Source: Ramicandelaber brevisporus
Lineage: Eukaryota > Kickxellomycota > Ramicandelaberales > Ramicandelaberaceae
Length of the DNA stretch: 64,000 nucleotides
Assembly (NCBI GenBank): GCA_025201865.1
Contig: MU602672.1
Location: 1 to 64,000 of the forward strand
Direction: 5' to 3'
The stretch's first letter is position 1. Every line of letters starts with the position of its first letter. Below the pieces are notes generated by a model. The model did no database searches. It saw only the letters and a program-made list of their open reading frames with translations, and was not told the DNA's origin. The position numbers and the translations under genes were made by a program. Below, one piece after another: positions 19,525 to 29,320 of the stretch.

Positions 19525-20206
19525 TTGTAAATTGTAAAGTTAGTGAGTTGTAAAGTAAGAGTTGCTTTCGTTATGTTGTGCAGTATGAGATTGATGCTAT
19601 CTTGTGGAAGGAATGGACTGCCCATCCATCAATTATAAGCTGAAATTGGAGATGACGCGTCAGATGTGAGACGCGTAATGCGTGACAACCATGAGAGCTT
19701 GGGGATAGTTAACTCCGATTTACCGTCATTATGTAGAAATGGCAATGTGCCCTCGTGGGATAACAGAGTAGAGTTTGTCATCAAGTTGATGTCAATAATT
19801 AGGAATTCTATTCACTAATGTAAGTTCGCTTGTTTCATCCTGGATTCGCATTCTAACTTGGCAGTATACGCCTTGTGCGGTCCCGCAGGGAAGATGGCTG
19901 CTGACATATGCTGCCAGAATTTCCATTGGGCAGAAATGGCGGACGCGCTCTCCATGCAGACTTGCAATTGTAAATTTTGGCGGACAAACTCGCGGAACCG
20001 CATGCTTGACATACTAACACTAACAAACTGAGCAGTTAATCGGTGATAGCATCACATCCTCTCTTCCCCACTTACTGGTACTAATATTTGTTTTTTTCTT
20101 TTAATGTTGGAATAAGAATTTGAGAAACGATTTTGAGATCTAGCAATGCATCCTATAATGTCATCTTGACGTTCAGGACGTCGCTGATATCCTCAAAAGT
20201 GGCCGA
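19525..20206. other. Intergenic region between GST-like and NDUFS2 genes
   Basis: About 680 bp upstream of the GST-like gene and downstream of NDUFS2. The only candidate inside is the 65-codon frame at 19815-20012, given separately. The rest shows no recognisable signal. Confidence 0.4.
19815..20012 (-). CDS. Possible small protein, 65 residues, unknown
   Basis: An ATG-initiated frame lying between two same-strand genes with reasonable spacing on both sides (194 bp to the NDUFS2 stop). The product is basic with a mixed, non-repetitive composition (FVRQNLQLQVC, AQWKFWQHM, FPAGPHKAYTAK), unlike most chance frames in this window, which are low complexity. The size and an AGP motif recall small mitochondrial inner-membrane subunits, but I cannot assign a family. 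It could be a chance frame. Confidence 0.3.
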   Translation of the reverse strand: MSSMRFREFVRQNLQLQVCMESASAISAQWKFWQHMSAAIFPAGPHKAYTAKLECESRMKQANLH

Positions 20207-21727
20207 TTAGCGATCAACGTCGCCGAACACGAGATCCTGTGTACCGATAACAGCTACAACGTCGGCAAGCTTGTGGGTTTGGCACATCATGTCCAATCCC
20301 GCAAGGTGGCAGAAGCCTGGAGCGCGAATCTTGCACTTGTATGGGCGGTTGGAGCCGTCAGACACCAGGTAGACGCCGAACTCACCCTTTGGTGCCTCAA
20401 GAACGGTGTACGTGTCACCCTTTGGCACATGGTAGCCCTCCGAGTACAGCTTGAAGTGGTGGATGAGTGCCTCCATGTTCTCCTTCATGTGGCCGCGGGA
20501 TGGTGGTGCAATCTTCAGGTCATCAAGCTTGACAGCACCTGGCGGCATCTTGTCAATGCACTGCTGCACAATGCGAGTGGACTGGCGCATTTCCTCGCAA
20601 CGGATAATGTAGCGGTCGTAGCAATCACCACGAGTTCCAACCGGTACATCGAACTCCATGTCCTCGTACGCATCGTATGGCTGGGCCTTGCGCAAGTCCC
20701 AGCGAATGCCAGAGCCGCGCACCAGCACGCCAGAGAACGAGTAGCTCATGGCCTGGTCAGCGGTCACCTTGCCAATGTTGATAAGACGGCCCTTCCAGAT
20801 GCGGTTGCCAGTCAGCATTTCCTCGACTTCGTCAAGACGAGATGGGAACTGGTTGGCCCAGTCGTGGATGTCTTGCAGCAAACCGCGTGGCAAGTCCTCG
20901 GCAACGCCACCCGGGCGAATGTACGCAGCATGCATACGAGCACCGCAGACACGCTCGTAGAACTCCATGATGCGCTCACGCTCCTCGAACAAATACAGCA
21001 GCGGGGTCATGGCACCAACGTCGAGCGCGTGACTGGCAACAGCCATAATGTGGTTGGAGATACGAGTCAACTCGGCGTACAGAGTACGAATGTACTTGGC
21101 GCGCTCTGGAATGTCGACATTGAGCAGCTTCTCGACAGCCAGAGAATAGGCCTGCTCGTTCACCATCATCGAGCAGTAGTCGAGACGGTCAAAGTACGGC
21201 AGCGCTTGCAAGTACGTCTTAAACTCAATCAGCTTCTCCGTGCCGCGATGCAGCAGACCAATGTGCGGGTCCGCGTTGATAACCTTCTCACCATCCAGTT
21301 CCAAAATGAGACGCAACACACCGTGAGCGGCTGGATGCTGTGGACCAAAGTTGACAGTGTATGGAATAATCTTGATGAACTCGGCCGCATCATTCACAGT
21401 TGGATCTGGCAGGACATCCTCGACTTTGCGACGAGAGCCATCGGCAGCCCACAAAACGTCTGCCTCCTCCTTGAGGAAGAGATTCTGCTCTGGAGATTGC
21501 TTGTAGCGCAGTGATGGAGCTTCATGGCCGTGCTCGGTCTGGTTGAATGTCGATGATACTGGACTCGCGCTGCTGCTGCTGCCGCTGTTGTTGCTGTTGT
21601 TTGGAGTCGATGATGGAACTGGAACCGTGGAAGCGGCACGGCGCATCGCGGAATGCGCAGCTGCAAACTTAACCGAAGAGGTTGCTGCAGTCTTCGCGAC
21701 TGACTTTTGCAAAAGCGAGCGAAGCAT
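20207..21727 (-). CDS. NDUFS2: NADH:ubiquinone oxidoreductase 49 kDa subunit
   Basis: Core subunit of mitochondrial complex I that, with the PSST subunit, forms the ubiquinone-binding site; it is nuclear-encoded here (Neurospora nuo-49). The first ATG is at 21727 (506 residues); a GTG nine bases upstream is discounted. Residues 1 to about 40 are rich in Arg, Ser and Ala without acidic residues, a mitochondrial presequence. A Ser/Asn-rich spacer follows. The conserved core starts with [15 protein letters not shown] near residue 126, then [16 protein letters not shown] and the quinone-site region, and ends with the invariant-type C-terminus DLVFGDVDR. Length fits the family apart from the longer N-terminal spacer. 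Divergent from COA4, with 272 bp between start codons. Confidence 0.97.
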   Translation of the reverse strand: MLRSLLQKSVAKTAATSSVKFAAAHSAMRRAASTVPVPSSTPNNSNNSGSSSSASPVSSTFNQTEHGHEAPSLRYKQSPEQNLFLKEEADVLWAADGSRRKVEDVLPDPTVNDAAEFIKIIPYTVNFGPQHPAAHGVLRLILELDGEKVINADPHIGLLHRGTEKLIEFKTYLQALPYFDRLDYCSMMVNEQAYSLAVEKLLNVDIPERAKYIRTLYAELTRISNHIMAVASHALDVGAMTPLLYLFEERERIMEFYERVCGARMHAAYIRPGGVAEDLPRGLLQDIHDWANQFPSRLDEVEEMLTGNRIWKGRLINIGKVTADQAMSYSFSGVLVRGSGIRWDLRKAQPYDAYEDMEFDVPVGTRGDCYDRYIIRCEEMRQSTRIVQQCIDKMPPGAVKLDDLKIAPPSRGHMKENMEALIHHFKLYSEGYHVPKGDTYTVLEAPKGEFGVYLVSDGSNRPYKCKIRAPGFCHLAGLDMMCQTHKLADVVAVIGTQDLVFGDVDR

Positions 21728-21999
21728 ACTGGACACTATTGTACCTTAAAGTTAACTTGTCTCTAGAAGCTTCCTCACTAAACAGGCCGGCCTAACAAAG
21801 CTTTGCTTTCAATCTGAGGGTAAAGAGTGGAGAAGAATGCGTGTGTTGTAGGTTATAGTTTTTTTTAATTGCGGCGACGTAGATCGCTGCGACCACTTCC
21901 CCGCGAGCGTCAGTTTCCTTGACCCTGCTTGCTGAGGTCGCCAAATTTGCGCCCCAAAATTTTTATTTTTTTTCTTGCTTCGTTATTTGCGTTACGAAA

Positions 22000-22323
22000 A
22001 TGACCCGGCAGCAGGAACAACAGCAACAACAGCAACAACAGCAGCAACAGGAACCGCCAGTCCCACGACAGCACGCGGTACGAGCTGTTACAGCGGCAGA
22101 TGACGATGAAGAGGATACATATACAAGGGCAATTAGAACATCTGGATGCATGGCTCAGCATGAAGCATTGCAGAATTGCTACATTGATACACACGACTGG
22201 AGACAATGCCGCGATGCCATGAAGGAATTCAAGATGTGCATGGCCAAGCGCACAGCTGAGCAACTTAAACCACCACCGCCCACTTCCTCTTCTTCTTCTT
22301 CTTCCTATTCATCAAGCAAGTAA
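22000..22323 (+). CDS. COA4: Twin CX9C protein, cytochrome c oxidase assembly factor 4 type
   Basis: 107 residues from ATG at 22000. It has an exact twin CX9C arrangement with cysteines at 50, 60, 70 and 80, forming a CHCH helical hairpin imported into the mitochondrial intermembrane space by the Mia40 disulphide relay. The acidic lead-in DDDEEDTYTRAIRTSGC and the DWRQC motif before the third cysteine match the COA4/CHCHD8 pattern, so this subfamily is favoured over other CX9C proteins. The N-terminus is a polyQ run and the C-terminus is Pro/Ser-rich. It shares a short promoter with NDUFS2, which would allow co-regulation of respiratory genes. Confidence 0.88.
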   Translation: MTRQQEQQQQQQQQQQQEPPVPRQHAVRAVTAADDDEEDTYTRAIRTSGCMAQHEALQNCYIDTHDWRQCRDAMKEFKMCMAKRTAEQLKPPPPTSSSSSSSYSSSK

Positions 22324-22470
22324 TCGGCCCCGGAAGTTCGGATTCAATGTAAAATGTATTCATCCGGTGTCGTCATGCTGTGTTGTTTTGTGCTCTGTTT
22401 TTTTTTGCCGAGAGATTCGCGTTATCCTGTAAGTCTTCAATAACATCTTCATAACACGTGTAATATCCTG

Positions 22471-23040
22471 ATGAGCGATAGTAGCAGTAGCAACGGTAGC
22501 GGTAGCGGTGGTGTTGTAGCGATGCTGGTCGACCAGCTGCTCTATAACCAGCTCAACTGGGTTCTTCTGGCTGTCGCGTTACTCATCTTGCGCAGCATTC
22601 TCTTTTCCTCCGGCCCCACAGCCGCCGCTGCCGCCAAAGCTGCCGACAGCTCACAGTCAAACGCACCACAGCATCCTCGGCCACTCGTCTTCCGCGAGTT
22701 TACGCCCACTGAGCTCGCTCACTTCAACGGCCGTCAAGCCACTGAGGACGGCAGTGAGCCGCGGATATACATTGCTGTTCGCCGCACGGTTTACGATGTG
22801 ACTCCCGGAAAGAGCTTCTATGGACCTGATGGGCCATACGGTAACTTCTCGGGCAGAGATGCATCCCGTGGGTTGGCCAAGAACTCGTTTGATATGGAGA
22901 TGATCACGCCTGTTGACCAACCATTGGACAAACTGGATAACTTGGACGCGGATGACCTGGAATCGCTAGATGGTTGGCAGAAGCTGTTTGAGTCGAAGTA
23001 TACAGTGGTGGGCAAGTTAGTTGACCCATTCGAGAAATAG
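22471..23040 (+). CDS. DAP1: Membrane-associated progesterone-receptor-type haem protein
   Basis: MAPR family (yeast Dap1, human PGRMC1), an ER-associated haem-binding protein that stabilises cytochrome P450 enzymes such as Erg11 in sterol synthesis. 189 residues from ATG at 22471. One membrane helix is at about residues 27-46 (LNWVLLAVALLILRSILF), then an Ala/Ser linker and the cytochrome-b5-like domain from about residue 74 (REFTPTELAHFNG). Hallmark motifs are IYIAVRRTVYDVT, FYGPDGPYGNFSGRDASRGL and a late EKL-type helix ending the domain. The tyrosines of the YDV and FYGPDGPY segments are those used for haem ligation in this family. No intron. Confidence 0.94.
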   Translation: MSDSSSSNGSGSGGVVAMLVDQLLYNQLNWVLLAVALLILRSILFSSGPTAAAAAKAADSSQSNAPQHPRPLVFREFTPTELAHFNGRQATEDGSEPRIYIAVRRTVYDVTPGKSFYGPDGPYGNFSGRDASRGLAKNSFDMEMITPVDQPLDKLDNLDADDLESLDGWQKLFESKYTVVGKLVDPFEK

Positions 23041-23047
23041 AGAGCTA

Positions 23048-23092
23048 AAGAGTAAAAGAGTAAAACAGTAAAACAGTAAAAGAGTAAAAGAA
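23048..23092 (+). repeat. AGTAAAAGAGTAAAAC-type minisatellite in a 3' UTR
   Basis: Imperfect units of about 8-11 bases (AGTAAAAG / AGTAAAAC) follow the DAP1 stop codon, in the spacer to the convergent importin gene. No function is evident. Confidence 0.7.
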
Positions 23093-23186
23093 TTATAAAA
23101 GAGAAGGAAGGGAGAGAGAAAGAGAAAGAGAGTTTTCTTTTAAAGATTTATTATCATCGTCATCGTCATAATCATCGTCATAATCA

Positions 23187-26100
23187 TCATTTATTGATGA
23201 CAGCGGCGAGTTTCTTCTGCTGGATGGCCGAAATGTACTGCTGCACAAGTTGAGAGAATGAGGCCGTGTTTTGAGCAGCACATTGGCGGAAGAAGTCGCA
23301 GATGACTTGGTTCAAGTTGGCAGTGTAGATTGGATCGTTCTTGAAGGATGCAACATCAACTGTTCCCAACAAAGTATCTTCGTAGTCATCGTCATCCTCC
23401 AAATCAAATTGCTCAGACAATAAACCAAATTCATCAGCATCCATCAGTCCAGGGATATCATCAACGTCATCTTCCCAGTCGCCTTCATCGTCATCATCAT
23501 CGTCATACTCATCGTCCCAGCCATCGTCACCGTCACCGACATCCTCAGCTGCATCGCCAGAATTTCCAAACGCCATCAACTGATCGATAGCCTTGAGGGC
23601 AGCTGCAGTGGTGTTTCCAGTGTCAGCCATCTGGCGCTTAGCGTGGCGAGCCTCCAAATTGTTATCAAGCTCAGTAACAAGAAGGGAGACGATCTTTGCA
23701 GAGAATGGAATGGCAGTGTATCGGTCTGGATTGGCCTTTGCCTTGGAGCGAGTCTTAATGATTCGATCGCCCTTCTGATTACTAGAAGGCTCTTCGATCA
23801 AATCACCGCGAACCATGATCGAATCCAGGCGAGGATCGCCGAGGCTAAACAAGCGAGTCAGTGCAATGGCACTCGCTTTCTGGCCATAGTAGCCAGTAAC
23901 TGCATCATAGTGCTCAGTCCAGACACGCGCCAACACAGCAAGACCAGTTGATTGCGAGCCATCAAATTCAGGCATTGCAGAGTTAGCCAGGCAGTTTACC
24001 ACAGCAGCCGGCTCGTGGATAACAAGCTGGCCAATAGCCACCAAGAATGGACCAATAAACGTCGAGGTCTTTGCAGTGGCCAATCTACGCACAACGGCCT
24101 CGATCAAACCAGGCAAGATTGGCTGAATATCATTGGCTGAGGTTCTAACAAGAGTGGATACAATGTCACCAACAAAGATGGCCAAGGACTCGGACACGGA
24201 TGGATCCAACAGGCGAGAAATGACGTGGAGGAACTGATCCAAGCCAGACGAGCCATCGGATGAATTCTTGATTGATGCAATCTGGGATAATGCCTTACGA
24301 GAGACTAAAGTGGTCAAACACTGCTGGACGCTGTGGATGATCTCGCTATCTGTTGCACTGCTGATGCTCTGAATCAGCAGCGGGAACACTTCATACACCA
24401 GACTGTCAGGCAGCGATTCAGTTGGGCAAATCTTTAACAGCACTGAGATGATATCGATTGCACCAGGAACGGCATCCTCTGTGTTCACATTAACACTGCC
24501 GGACGAAGGAGAGGCCGATGGAGACACCGACGCAAGTGGAGAGCGACCAGCTACAACTGCAAGTAGCACTGGCAATGCGCGCATACAGAATGCCTCATAG
24601 GCTGCCAACGAGGATGAAATCAAGAACTCCACAATACCAGACACTGTGCTGACCAGCATTCTATCCGTGGGGTTTGCAGCCCATGCATTCAGTATAACTG
24701 GGCCAACCAGCGCCTCATGTTGAGCAGATATATCAGAATTAACGCCAAGGAATATAGCCAGCGAATCCAATGCAATGTTAAGCAAATCACCATTTAATTT
24801 GGAGATCAAATCGGCAGAATTGGTAATCATCTGAGACTGGAAGGGCTTAATCACCTCTTTATTCAATGAATTGCAGAATCTAACACACGCCTGCATGGCT
24901 GAGATACGAAGAACCAATGATCGATCGCCATTCATTGCAGACACAGCCACTGGCAGCATGCTGTTACTATTGTCCTGGAATGAAACAGTTGTGGGGAAGT
25001 TGCTGGCAAAAGAGAGGGCTCTAATTTGAGCATAGGTTATATCAGAATTAGCCAAAGGAACGCCACACACTTGGAATAATTCAGATGGATTAAACACCTT
25101 CAAGCAGCTTGGATCATCCTCAATGATTGGTGCAATAACACTTACTGCCATTAATGACGATTCTAATATAGTCCAATTCTGTGAAATGTTAACATGCGAA
25201 GTCTCGTTAACCAGCTTGACAATTGCCTGGGCTAAAGCCAAAACAGTGGCACGTGGACATTTTTCAGCAAAAGAACCAATCATATCACGAGCAGCAATTC
25301 TCACATTGAATGAAAAGGTATCGTCATCATCATCTGTAATGTATTTTGCAGGGTCAGAGTCCCACTCTTCAATTTGCTCAGTTGTAATCTGTGCATACTT
25401 GATACTAACATACATTGTATCGATCAACAGCTGTGTTGGTGTAATCTTCTCTTCATCCACCTTTGGCACTGCAGAGCCAGCACTCTTCTTCTTTGACTTG
25501 CCACGCACATTGCTGCCAGTTTCTGCGACTGTGGGAGGAGGATAGTTGACAAACAATGCCACAGTTGACTTCTTACTGGATAGCACAGACAACAATTCAA
25601 ATACAGTGGTCACGTATTTAATAAAGCCAGGATGCATTGATGGATCATCTTCCTCTTCTTGATCCTCACTTTCATGAACAAAAATACGCTGATAAGAGTC
25701 CGACAAGTCTCTCCACAATACCCAAACTGGCTCAACTAACTTTGGAATAGCCTCGGGAATATACTTGGAGTATCCTCTTATCAGAGAGGATATCACTCCA
25801 ACCACGCTGGAGCGAAGCAAAAACTCATTAGCACGCATTTCATCAACTCCATCATTGTTACTGGAGAGTGCAGGCAGAGGCTGAGATAAGATATTCACAA
25901 AGGAATCAATCCAGGGCATAATTGCAGGTCCAGCATATTTGGTGATTACATCTTTATCGGCACTAGCAGCCGCGCTAATCAGCTCAAAGCACTCTTTGAA
26001 CACACCAACCGAAGTAATTCTGGTTTCAATTTGATAATAGCCATCATTGTTAACAAATACTGCATGCAGCTCTGGAACCAACTGCATAATCAAGTCCAAC

Positions 26101-26627
26101 TGATCAGCACTCATGTTACTTCCCACAAACTCACTCAGCATCTTCAATGATCCATCCACTGCATTTGCCTGGCGCGATCTCATCATATTCATCAAATTGT
26201 TAAACATGTCTGGCCACACTTCTGGGAAGTCAAACTGGGCCATGTGTGCAACTATAAATGCAGCCACTGAGCGTAGCTTGGCATCTTCATCAACAAGTAA
26301 TTCCATCATATGAGAACGAATCAACACCTTGGCTTCATCAGATGGAACTGGCACCTCGCTGAGAGCCTGGCGGTCTTCGTCATCATCATGGTGAGCACCG
26401 TCATGAGACCAATGACGACGGACATGCTCCTTGAGAAGAACCAGCGCAAGTTGGCGATAGGTGGCGGAGAGACCACTGGAAGCAGACGCGAGCTGAGCAA
26501 GATTGGCACCAAACGGAACTTCGCGAGATTGCTCAAGAGCAGCGATGCGCTGTTCAGCAGCAGTGCGGATCTGACTGTCTGGCGACAGTAAGGCGTCAAA
26601 CAGGCCAGCAAGATCAGCAGTACTCAT
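23187..26627 (-). CDS. Importin-beta family receptor, importin-9/Kap114 type
   Basis: Karyopherin that carries cargo such as histones H2A/H2B and TBP through nuclear pores under control of Ran-GTP. ATG at 26627 gives 1146 residues; the upstream TTG is discounted. The N-terminal importin-beta region (LLSPDSQIRTAAEQRI, then LALVLLKEHVRRHW) is the Ran-binding HEAT pair. It is followed by continuous HEAT-type helices, including DFPEVWPDMFNNLMNMM. An acidic loop near the C-terminus (GWDDEYDDDDDDEGDWEDD), placed before the last helices, is characteristic of importin-9/Kap114. An additional Lys/Ser-rich insertion lies near residue 380. Divergent from the zinc-finger gene. Confidence 0.9.
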   Translation of the reverse strand: MSTADLAGLFDALLSPDSQIRTAAEQRIAALEQSREVPFGANLAQLASASSGLSATYRQLALVLLKEHVRRHWSHDGAHHDDDEDRQALSEVPVPSDEAKVLIRSHMMELLVDEDAKLRSVAAFIVAHMAQFDFPEVWPDMFNNLMNMMRSRQANAVDGSLKMLSEFVGSNMSADQLDLIMQLVPELHAVFVNNDGYYQIETRITSVGVFKECFELISAAASADKDVITKYAGPAIMPWIDSFVNILSQPLPALSSNNDGVDEMRANEFLLRSSVVGVISSLIRGYSKYIPEAIPKLVEPVWVLWRDLSDSYQRIFVHESEDQEEEDDPSMHPGFIKYVTTVFELLSVLSSKKSTVALFVNYPPPTVAETGSNVRGKSKKKSAGSAVPKVDEEKITPTQLLIDTMYVSIKYAQITTEQIEEWDSDPAKYITDDDDDTFSFNVRIAARDMIGSFAEKCPRATVLALAQAIVKLVNETSHVNISQNWTILESSLMAVSVIAPIIEDDPSCLKVFNPSELFQVCGVPLANSDITYAQIRALSFASNFPTTVSFQDNSNSMLPVAVSAMNGDRSLVLRISAMQACVRFCNSLNKEVIKPFQSQMITNSADLISKLNGDLLNIALDSLAIFLGVNSDISAQHEALVGPVILNAWAANPTDRMLVSTVSGIVEFLISSSLAAYEAFCMRALPVLLAVVAGRSPLASVSPSASPSSGSVNVNTEDAVPGAIDIISVLLKICPTESLPDSLVYEVFPLLIQSISSATDSEIIHSVQQCLTTLVSRKALSQIASIKNSSDGSSGLDQFLHVISRLLDPSVSESLAIFVGDIVSTLVRTSANDIQPILPGLIEAVVRRLATAKTSTFIGPFLVAIGQLVIHEPAAVVNCLANSAMPEFDGSQSTGLAVLARVWTEHYDAVTGYYGQKASAIALTRLFSLGDPRLDSIMVRGDLIEEPSSNQKGDRIIKTRSKAKANPDRYTAIPFSAKIVSLLVTELDNNLEARHAKRQMADTGNTTAAALKAIDQLMAFGNSGDAAEDVGDGDDGWDDEYDDDDDDEGDWEDDVDDIPGLMDADEFGLLSEQFDLEDDDDYEDTLLGTVDVASFKNDPIYTANLNQVICDFFRQCAAQNTASFSQLVQQYISAIQQKKLAAVINK

Positions 26628-27064
26628 TACTTGCAAGCGTGTCTATGTGTTTGCTAGATTAAACGTTTTATTTTTTTATTTTGCAGGCGCAGTAGTGGTG
26701 GTAGTAGTGGTTGTAGCCCGACACAACAGCAGAATTCGATAGTATCGTTGAATATTGCTGGACATGAATCAAACTAAGGCAGCATGTCATTCATATCCAA
26801 CAATCACAAACAATCGCCTCAGTTCTGTCAAACACGCTGGCAAAGATGTCGATGAGAACGAAGTGGGAGTGCTGTGAGTAAATATTAAATGAGTGTTTGT
26901 TGCTGCAATATTGCATGGATGGATGGAGTCGATTTGATTCGCGTTTGCTTCCTTTTGCTTGGTCTCTCTTCTCACTACTACTCTTCAGTCGAGTAACTGC
27001 AGCAACAGCAACAGCAACAGCAGAACAGAACAGAACAGCTAATCTACTCAGCGGCCAACCAGCC
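26628..27064. other. Divergent promoter region: importin-9 / zinc-finger gene
   Basis: About 440 bp between start codons. On the plus strand a T-rich tract ends in TTTTGCAG at 26679-26686, a good acceptor for a 5' UTR intron of the zinc-finger gene. The plus-strand frame is open from an ATG at 26915, but that segment reads as translated leader (LLPFAWSLFSLLLF), so I start the gene at 27065. Confidence 0.45.
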
Positions 27065-28945
27065 ATGTCGACCGTGAAGTCCAAGACGCAATCAACAGCA
27101 GCAGCAGTCGACGTGAAAGTCGGTCCGAGTCTCTCCACAGATGACCGCAAACTCAAGCTCTGGCAACGCGTTTCAGATGATGACAGTGGAGTCACTGAAC
27201 AGCAAAAGACTGCAGATGCTCTCAAGAACCAACAGCAGCACATATGCGAACATCCTAAATGTGGTCGTAGTTTCAGCTATGCCTGCCGTCTGCGTGTGCA
27301 CCAATATGAGCACAAACTCCAGGCAGAGATTGATATACTTGGCAAAGCGTTCAATCTGACTCGGGAGTCGTTGGATGATCGATGGGTGTGTCCTATTCCG
27401 GATTGTCAAGTGGGATACAAAACAATTAATAAAGTATCCACTCATCTACGAGCAAATCATGACGATAATACGCAGCAGCAGCAGCAGCAGAATCAACAGC
27501 CAATTCAACAACAGCCAGTTCAGAAGTCTCGGTACAAGTTTACTTTCCTTGATGTGGATGAATTTTATGTGAATGGAGTTCGTTGTGGATATCATACTAC
27601 AACTGGAGTGCTTGTTTGTTATGATTGTCGATTGGTGCCAGAATGTCTGCTCACTCATTTACAGCAGAAACATGGATATAATAGGGAATCGATTGACAAG
27701 TCTGCTCTTCCTGAAGGTGCAGTTAGTGCAAATGTTAATCCCAATGGAAACCAGCATATCAGCAACCCACTTCTTGCATCAGCAATCCGAGAACCACATT
27801 GGCAGCAGCATCAGGATATTATTCAAGGCTGGTTGTGCACTACACCCAACTGTGGATACTGTGGCTACACAGCTCATGTTAAGTCTAATCACAGGAAAAG
27901 AGTACACCAAGGAGAACAAATGTCGACAGTTCCTGCTCTAGTGCTGCGTCTTAGTTTATCAAAAACACAAAACTCGTCCTTTCTCATTACTCACATTGAC
28001 CAGGCCACAGCTAACGAGAATATAGTGAGCCAGCACGGACTCGAGTGCAGCCAGAATGGATTGGACACCCAAAATGACAATGAAGATGGTGTCGATCAGA
28101 ATGAGACCACAGATGCATCCAATCAGAAGCAACAATGGAAGTGTGAATATGATAATTGCAAGCAGCTCTTCAACTCAGCTAATAAACTTTACAGGCATCA
28201 ACGCGAACACAAAAGTGTGGTTGTAATTTATGTATATGGAAACGCCTTCGTTCTTGCTCGTCTGTCTTCAGATGGTCGATGGGCATGTCCAGTTCCAGAA
28301 TGTGAATCTACCTGCAAATCAATCGGTAGCGTTCGTACCCACATTGTACAAACTCACAGCACACTGTTGAAACAAAAACATGATGATAATGATGACGACG
28401 ACAATGATCAGCAGCAAAATATCAAGAAGAAACAATACATCGCCCGTTATTTAAATGTAGATTACTTTGATATTAATGGAGTTCGATATGGCTATCATAA
28501 TCCGACTGGATTGTTCATTTGCTACGAGTGCAGATTGGTACCAGAATGTTTGTCAACTCATTTGCAACAATCACACGGATTTAATGAGAAATCAATTGAT
28601 AATGCATTGCTCCCGGAGAGTGCTAGAGCTAATGGAAGTGACCCGAATGGAAACCAGCACACCAACAACTCACTTCTCGCATCAGCAATCAACCAGCCAT
28701 ATCAACATCGGGATATTATCCAAGGTTGGATGTGTGTTACATCTGATTGTGGCTATTGTGGTTATACAGCTGATAATAAGAGACATCACAAGACAAAGAT
28801 GCACTATGGCATTCAACTATCGACAGTCCCTGCCCTTGTATTGAGATTACTTAATGGGAAAAAACAAACCAAGTACTTTCTCATTACTCGACTGGACACA
28901 ACCACCACTCATAGCAGTGTCGGATCAATTAACTCGACGAGCTAA
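27065..28945 (+). CDS. Zinc-finger protein made of two tandem OrsD-like modules
   Basis: 626 residues from ATG at 27065. The protein is two copies of a module of about 270 residues. Each has a C2H2 finger (CEHPKCGRSFSYACRLRVHQYEH; CEYDNCKQLFNSANKLYRHQREH), a second finger starting with W-C-P and ending in HLRANH or HIVQTH, a segment with NGVRCGYH or NGVRYGYH, then CYDCRLVPECLLTHLQQ-H, a linker with PNGNQH and SLLASAI, and a Cys-rich finger QGWLCTTPNCGYCGYTA. The C-x2-C...H-x4-H pair spaced by an arginine-leucine linker resembles the fungal OrsD/DUF3505 family, known from a metabolite cluster protein and other proteins of unclear role. Nucleic-acid or protein binding is likely; the target is unknown. 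A short acidic open segment follows the stop codon. Confidence 0.8.
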   Translation: MSTVKSKTQSTAAAVDVKVGPSLSTDDRKLKLWQRVSDDDSGVTEQQKTADALKNQQQHICEHPKCGRSFSYACRLRVHQYEHKLQAEIDILGKAFNLTRESLDDRWVCPIPDCQVGYKTINKVSTHLRANHDDNTQQQQQQNQQPIQQQPVQKSRYKFTFLDVDEFYVNGVRCGYHTTTGVLVCYDCRLVPECLLTHLQQKHGYNRESIDKSALPEGAVSANVNPNGNQHISNPLLASAIREPHWQQHQDIIQGWLCTTPNCGYCGYTAHVKSNHRKRVHQGEQMSTVPALVLRLSLSKTQNSSFLITHIDQATANENIVSQHGLECSQNGLDTQNDNEDGVDQNETTDASNQKQQWKCEYDNCKQLFNSANKLYRHQREHKSVVVIYVYGNAFVLARLSSDGRWACPVPECESTCKSIGSVRTHIVQTHSTLLKQKHDDNDDDDNDQQQNIKKKQYIARYLNVDYFDINGVRYGYHNPTGLFICYECRLVPECLSTHLQQSHGFNEKSIDNALLPESARANGSDPNGNQHTNNSLLASAINQPYQHRDIIQGWMCVTSDCGYCGYTADNKRHHKTKMHYGIQLSTVPALVLRLLNGKKQTKYFLITRLDTTTTHSSVGSINSTS

Positions 28946-29320
28946 GATAATAGCGAGTGTAATGATGACGATGACGATGAATTAGTACTGAGCGACTATA
29001 GTGAGTAAGAGGATATCTATCAACCGAAAATTGCGGCAATGTCTCCATTATCACGATTTATCACGCTTAATATGTCATTACCTAATGATCCTGAATTTAA
29101 TAACTCTTAGTTTTGTTTATCAACGCCTTTCAAGCTTCTTTGAAAAGTTCAACATATTAGCGATGTGAGCCAACTATGTGTACAACCATCATTGCAAGCA
29201 TCTTCCATAATTTAAAGTTCTTCAACATTGAATGTAAATGCTTTTGATTTGTAATTGATTCACACAACCGAGTGATCTCTGGATTCAAGCTCAATTCAAT
29301 AAAAAACATTTAAGAAAGAC
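28946..29320 (+). other. 3' region of the zinc-finger gene
   Basis: Directly after the TAA the same frame stays open for 20 codons (28946-29005) and encodes an acidic run ending in SDYSE before the next TAA. AATAAA is at 29298-29303, just before the convergent MMM1 stop. No other feature. Confidence 0.5.

Noticed and set aside
26915-27064. N-terminal extension of the zinc-finger protein
   Set aside because: It reads as a translated CT-rich leader with polyQ/A-type CAG repeats; the start at 27065 directly precedes non-repetitive sequence.
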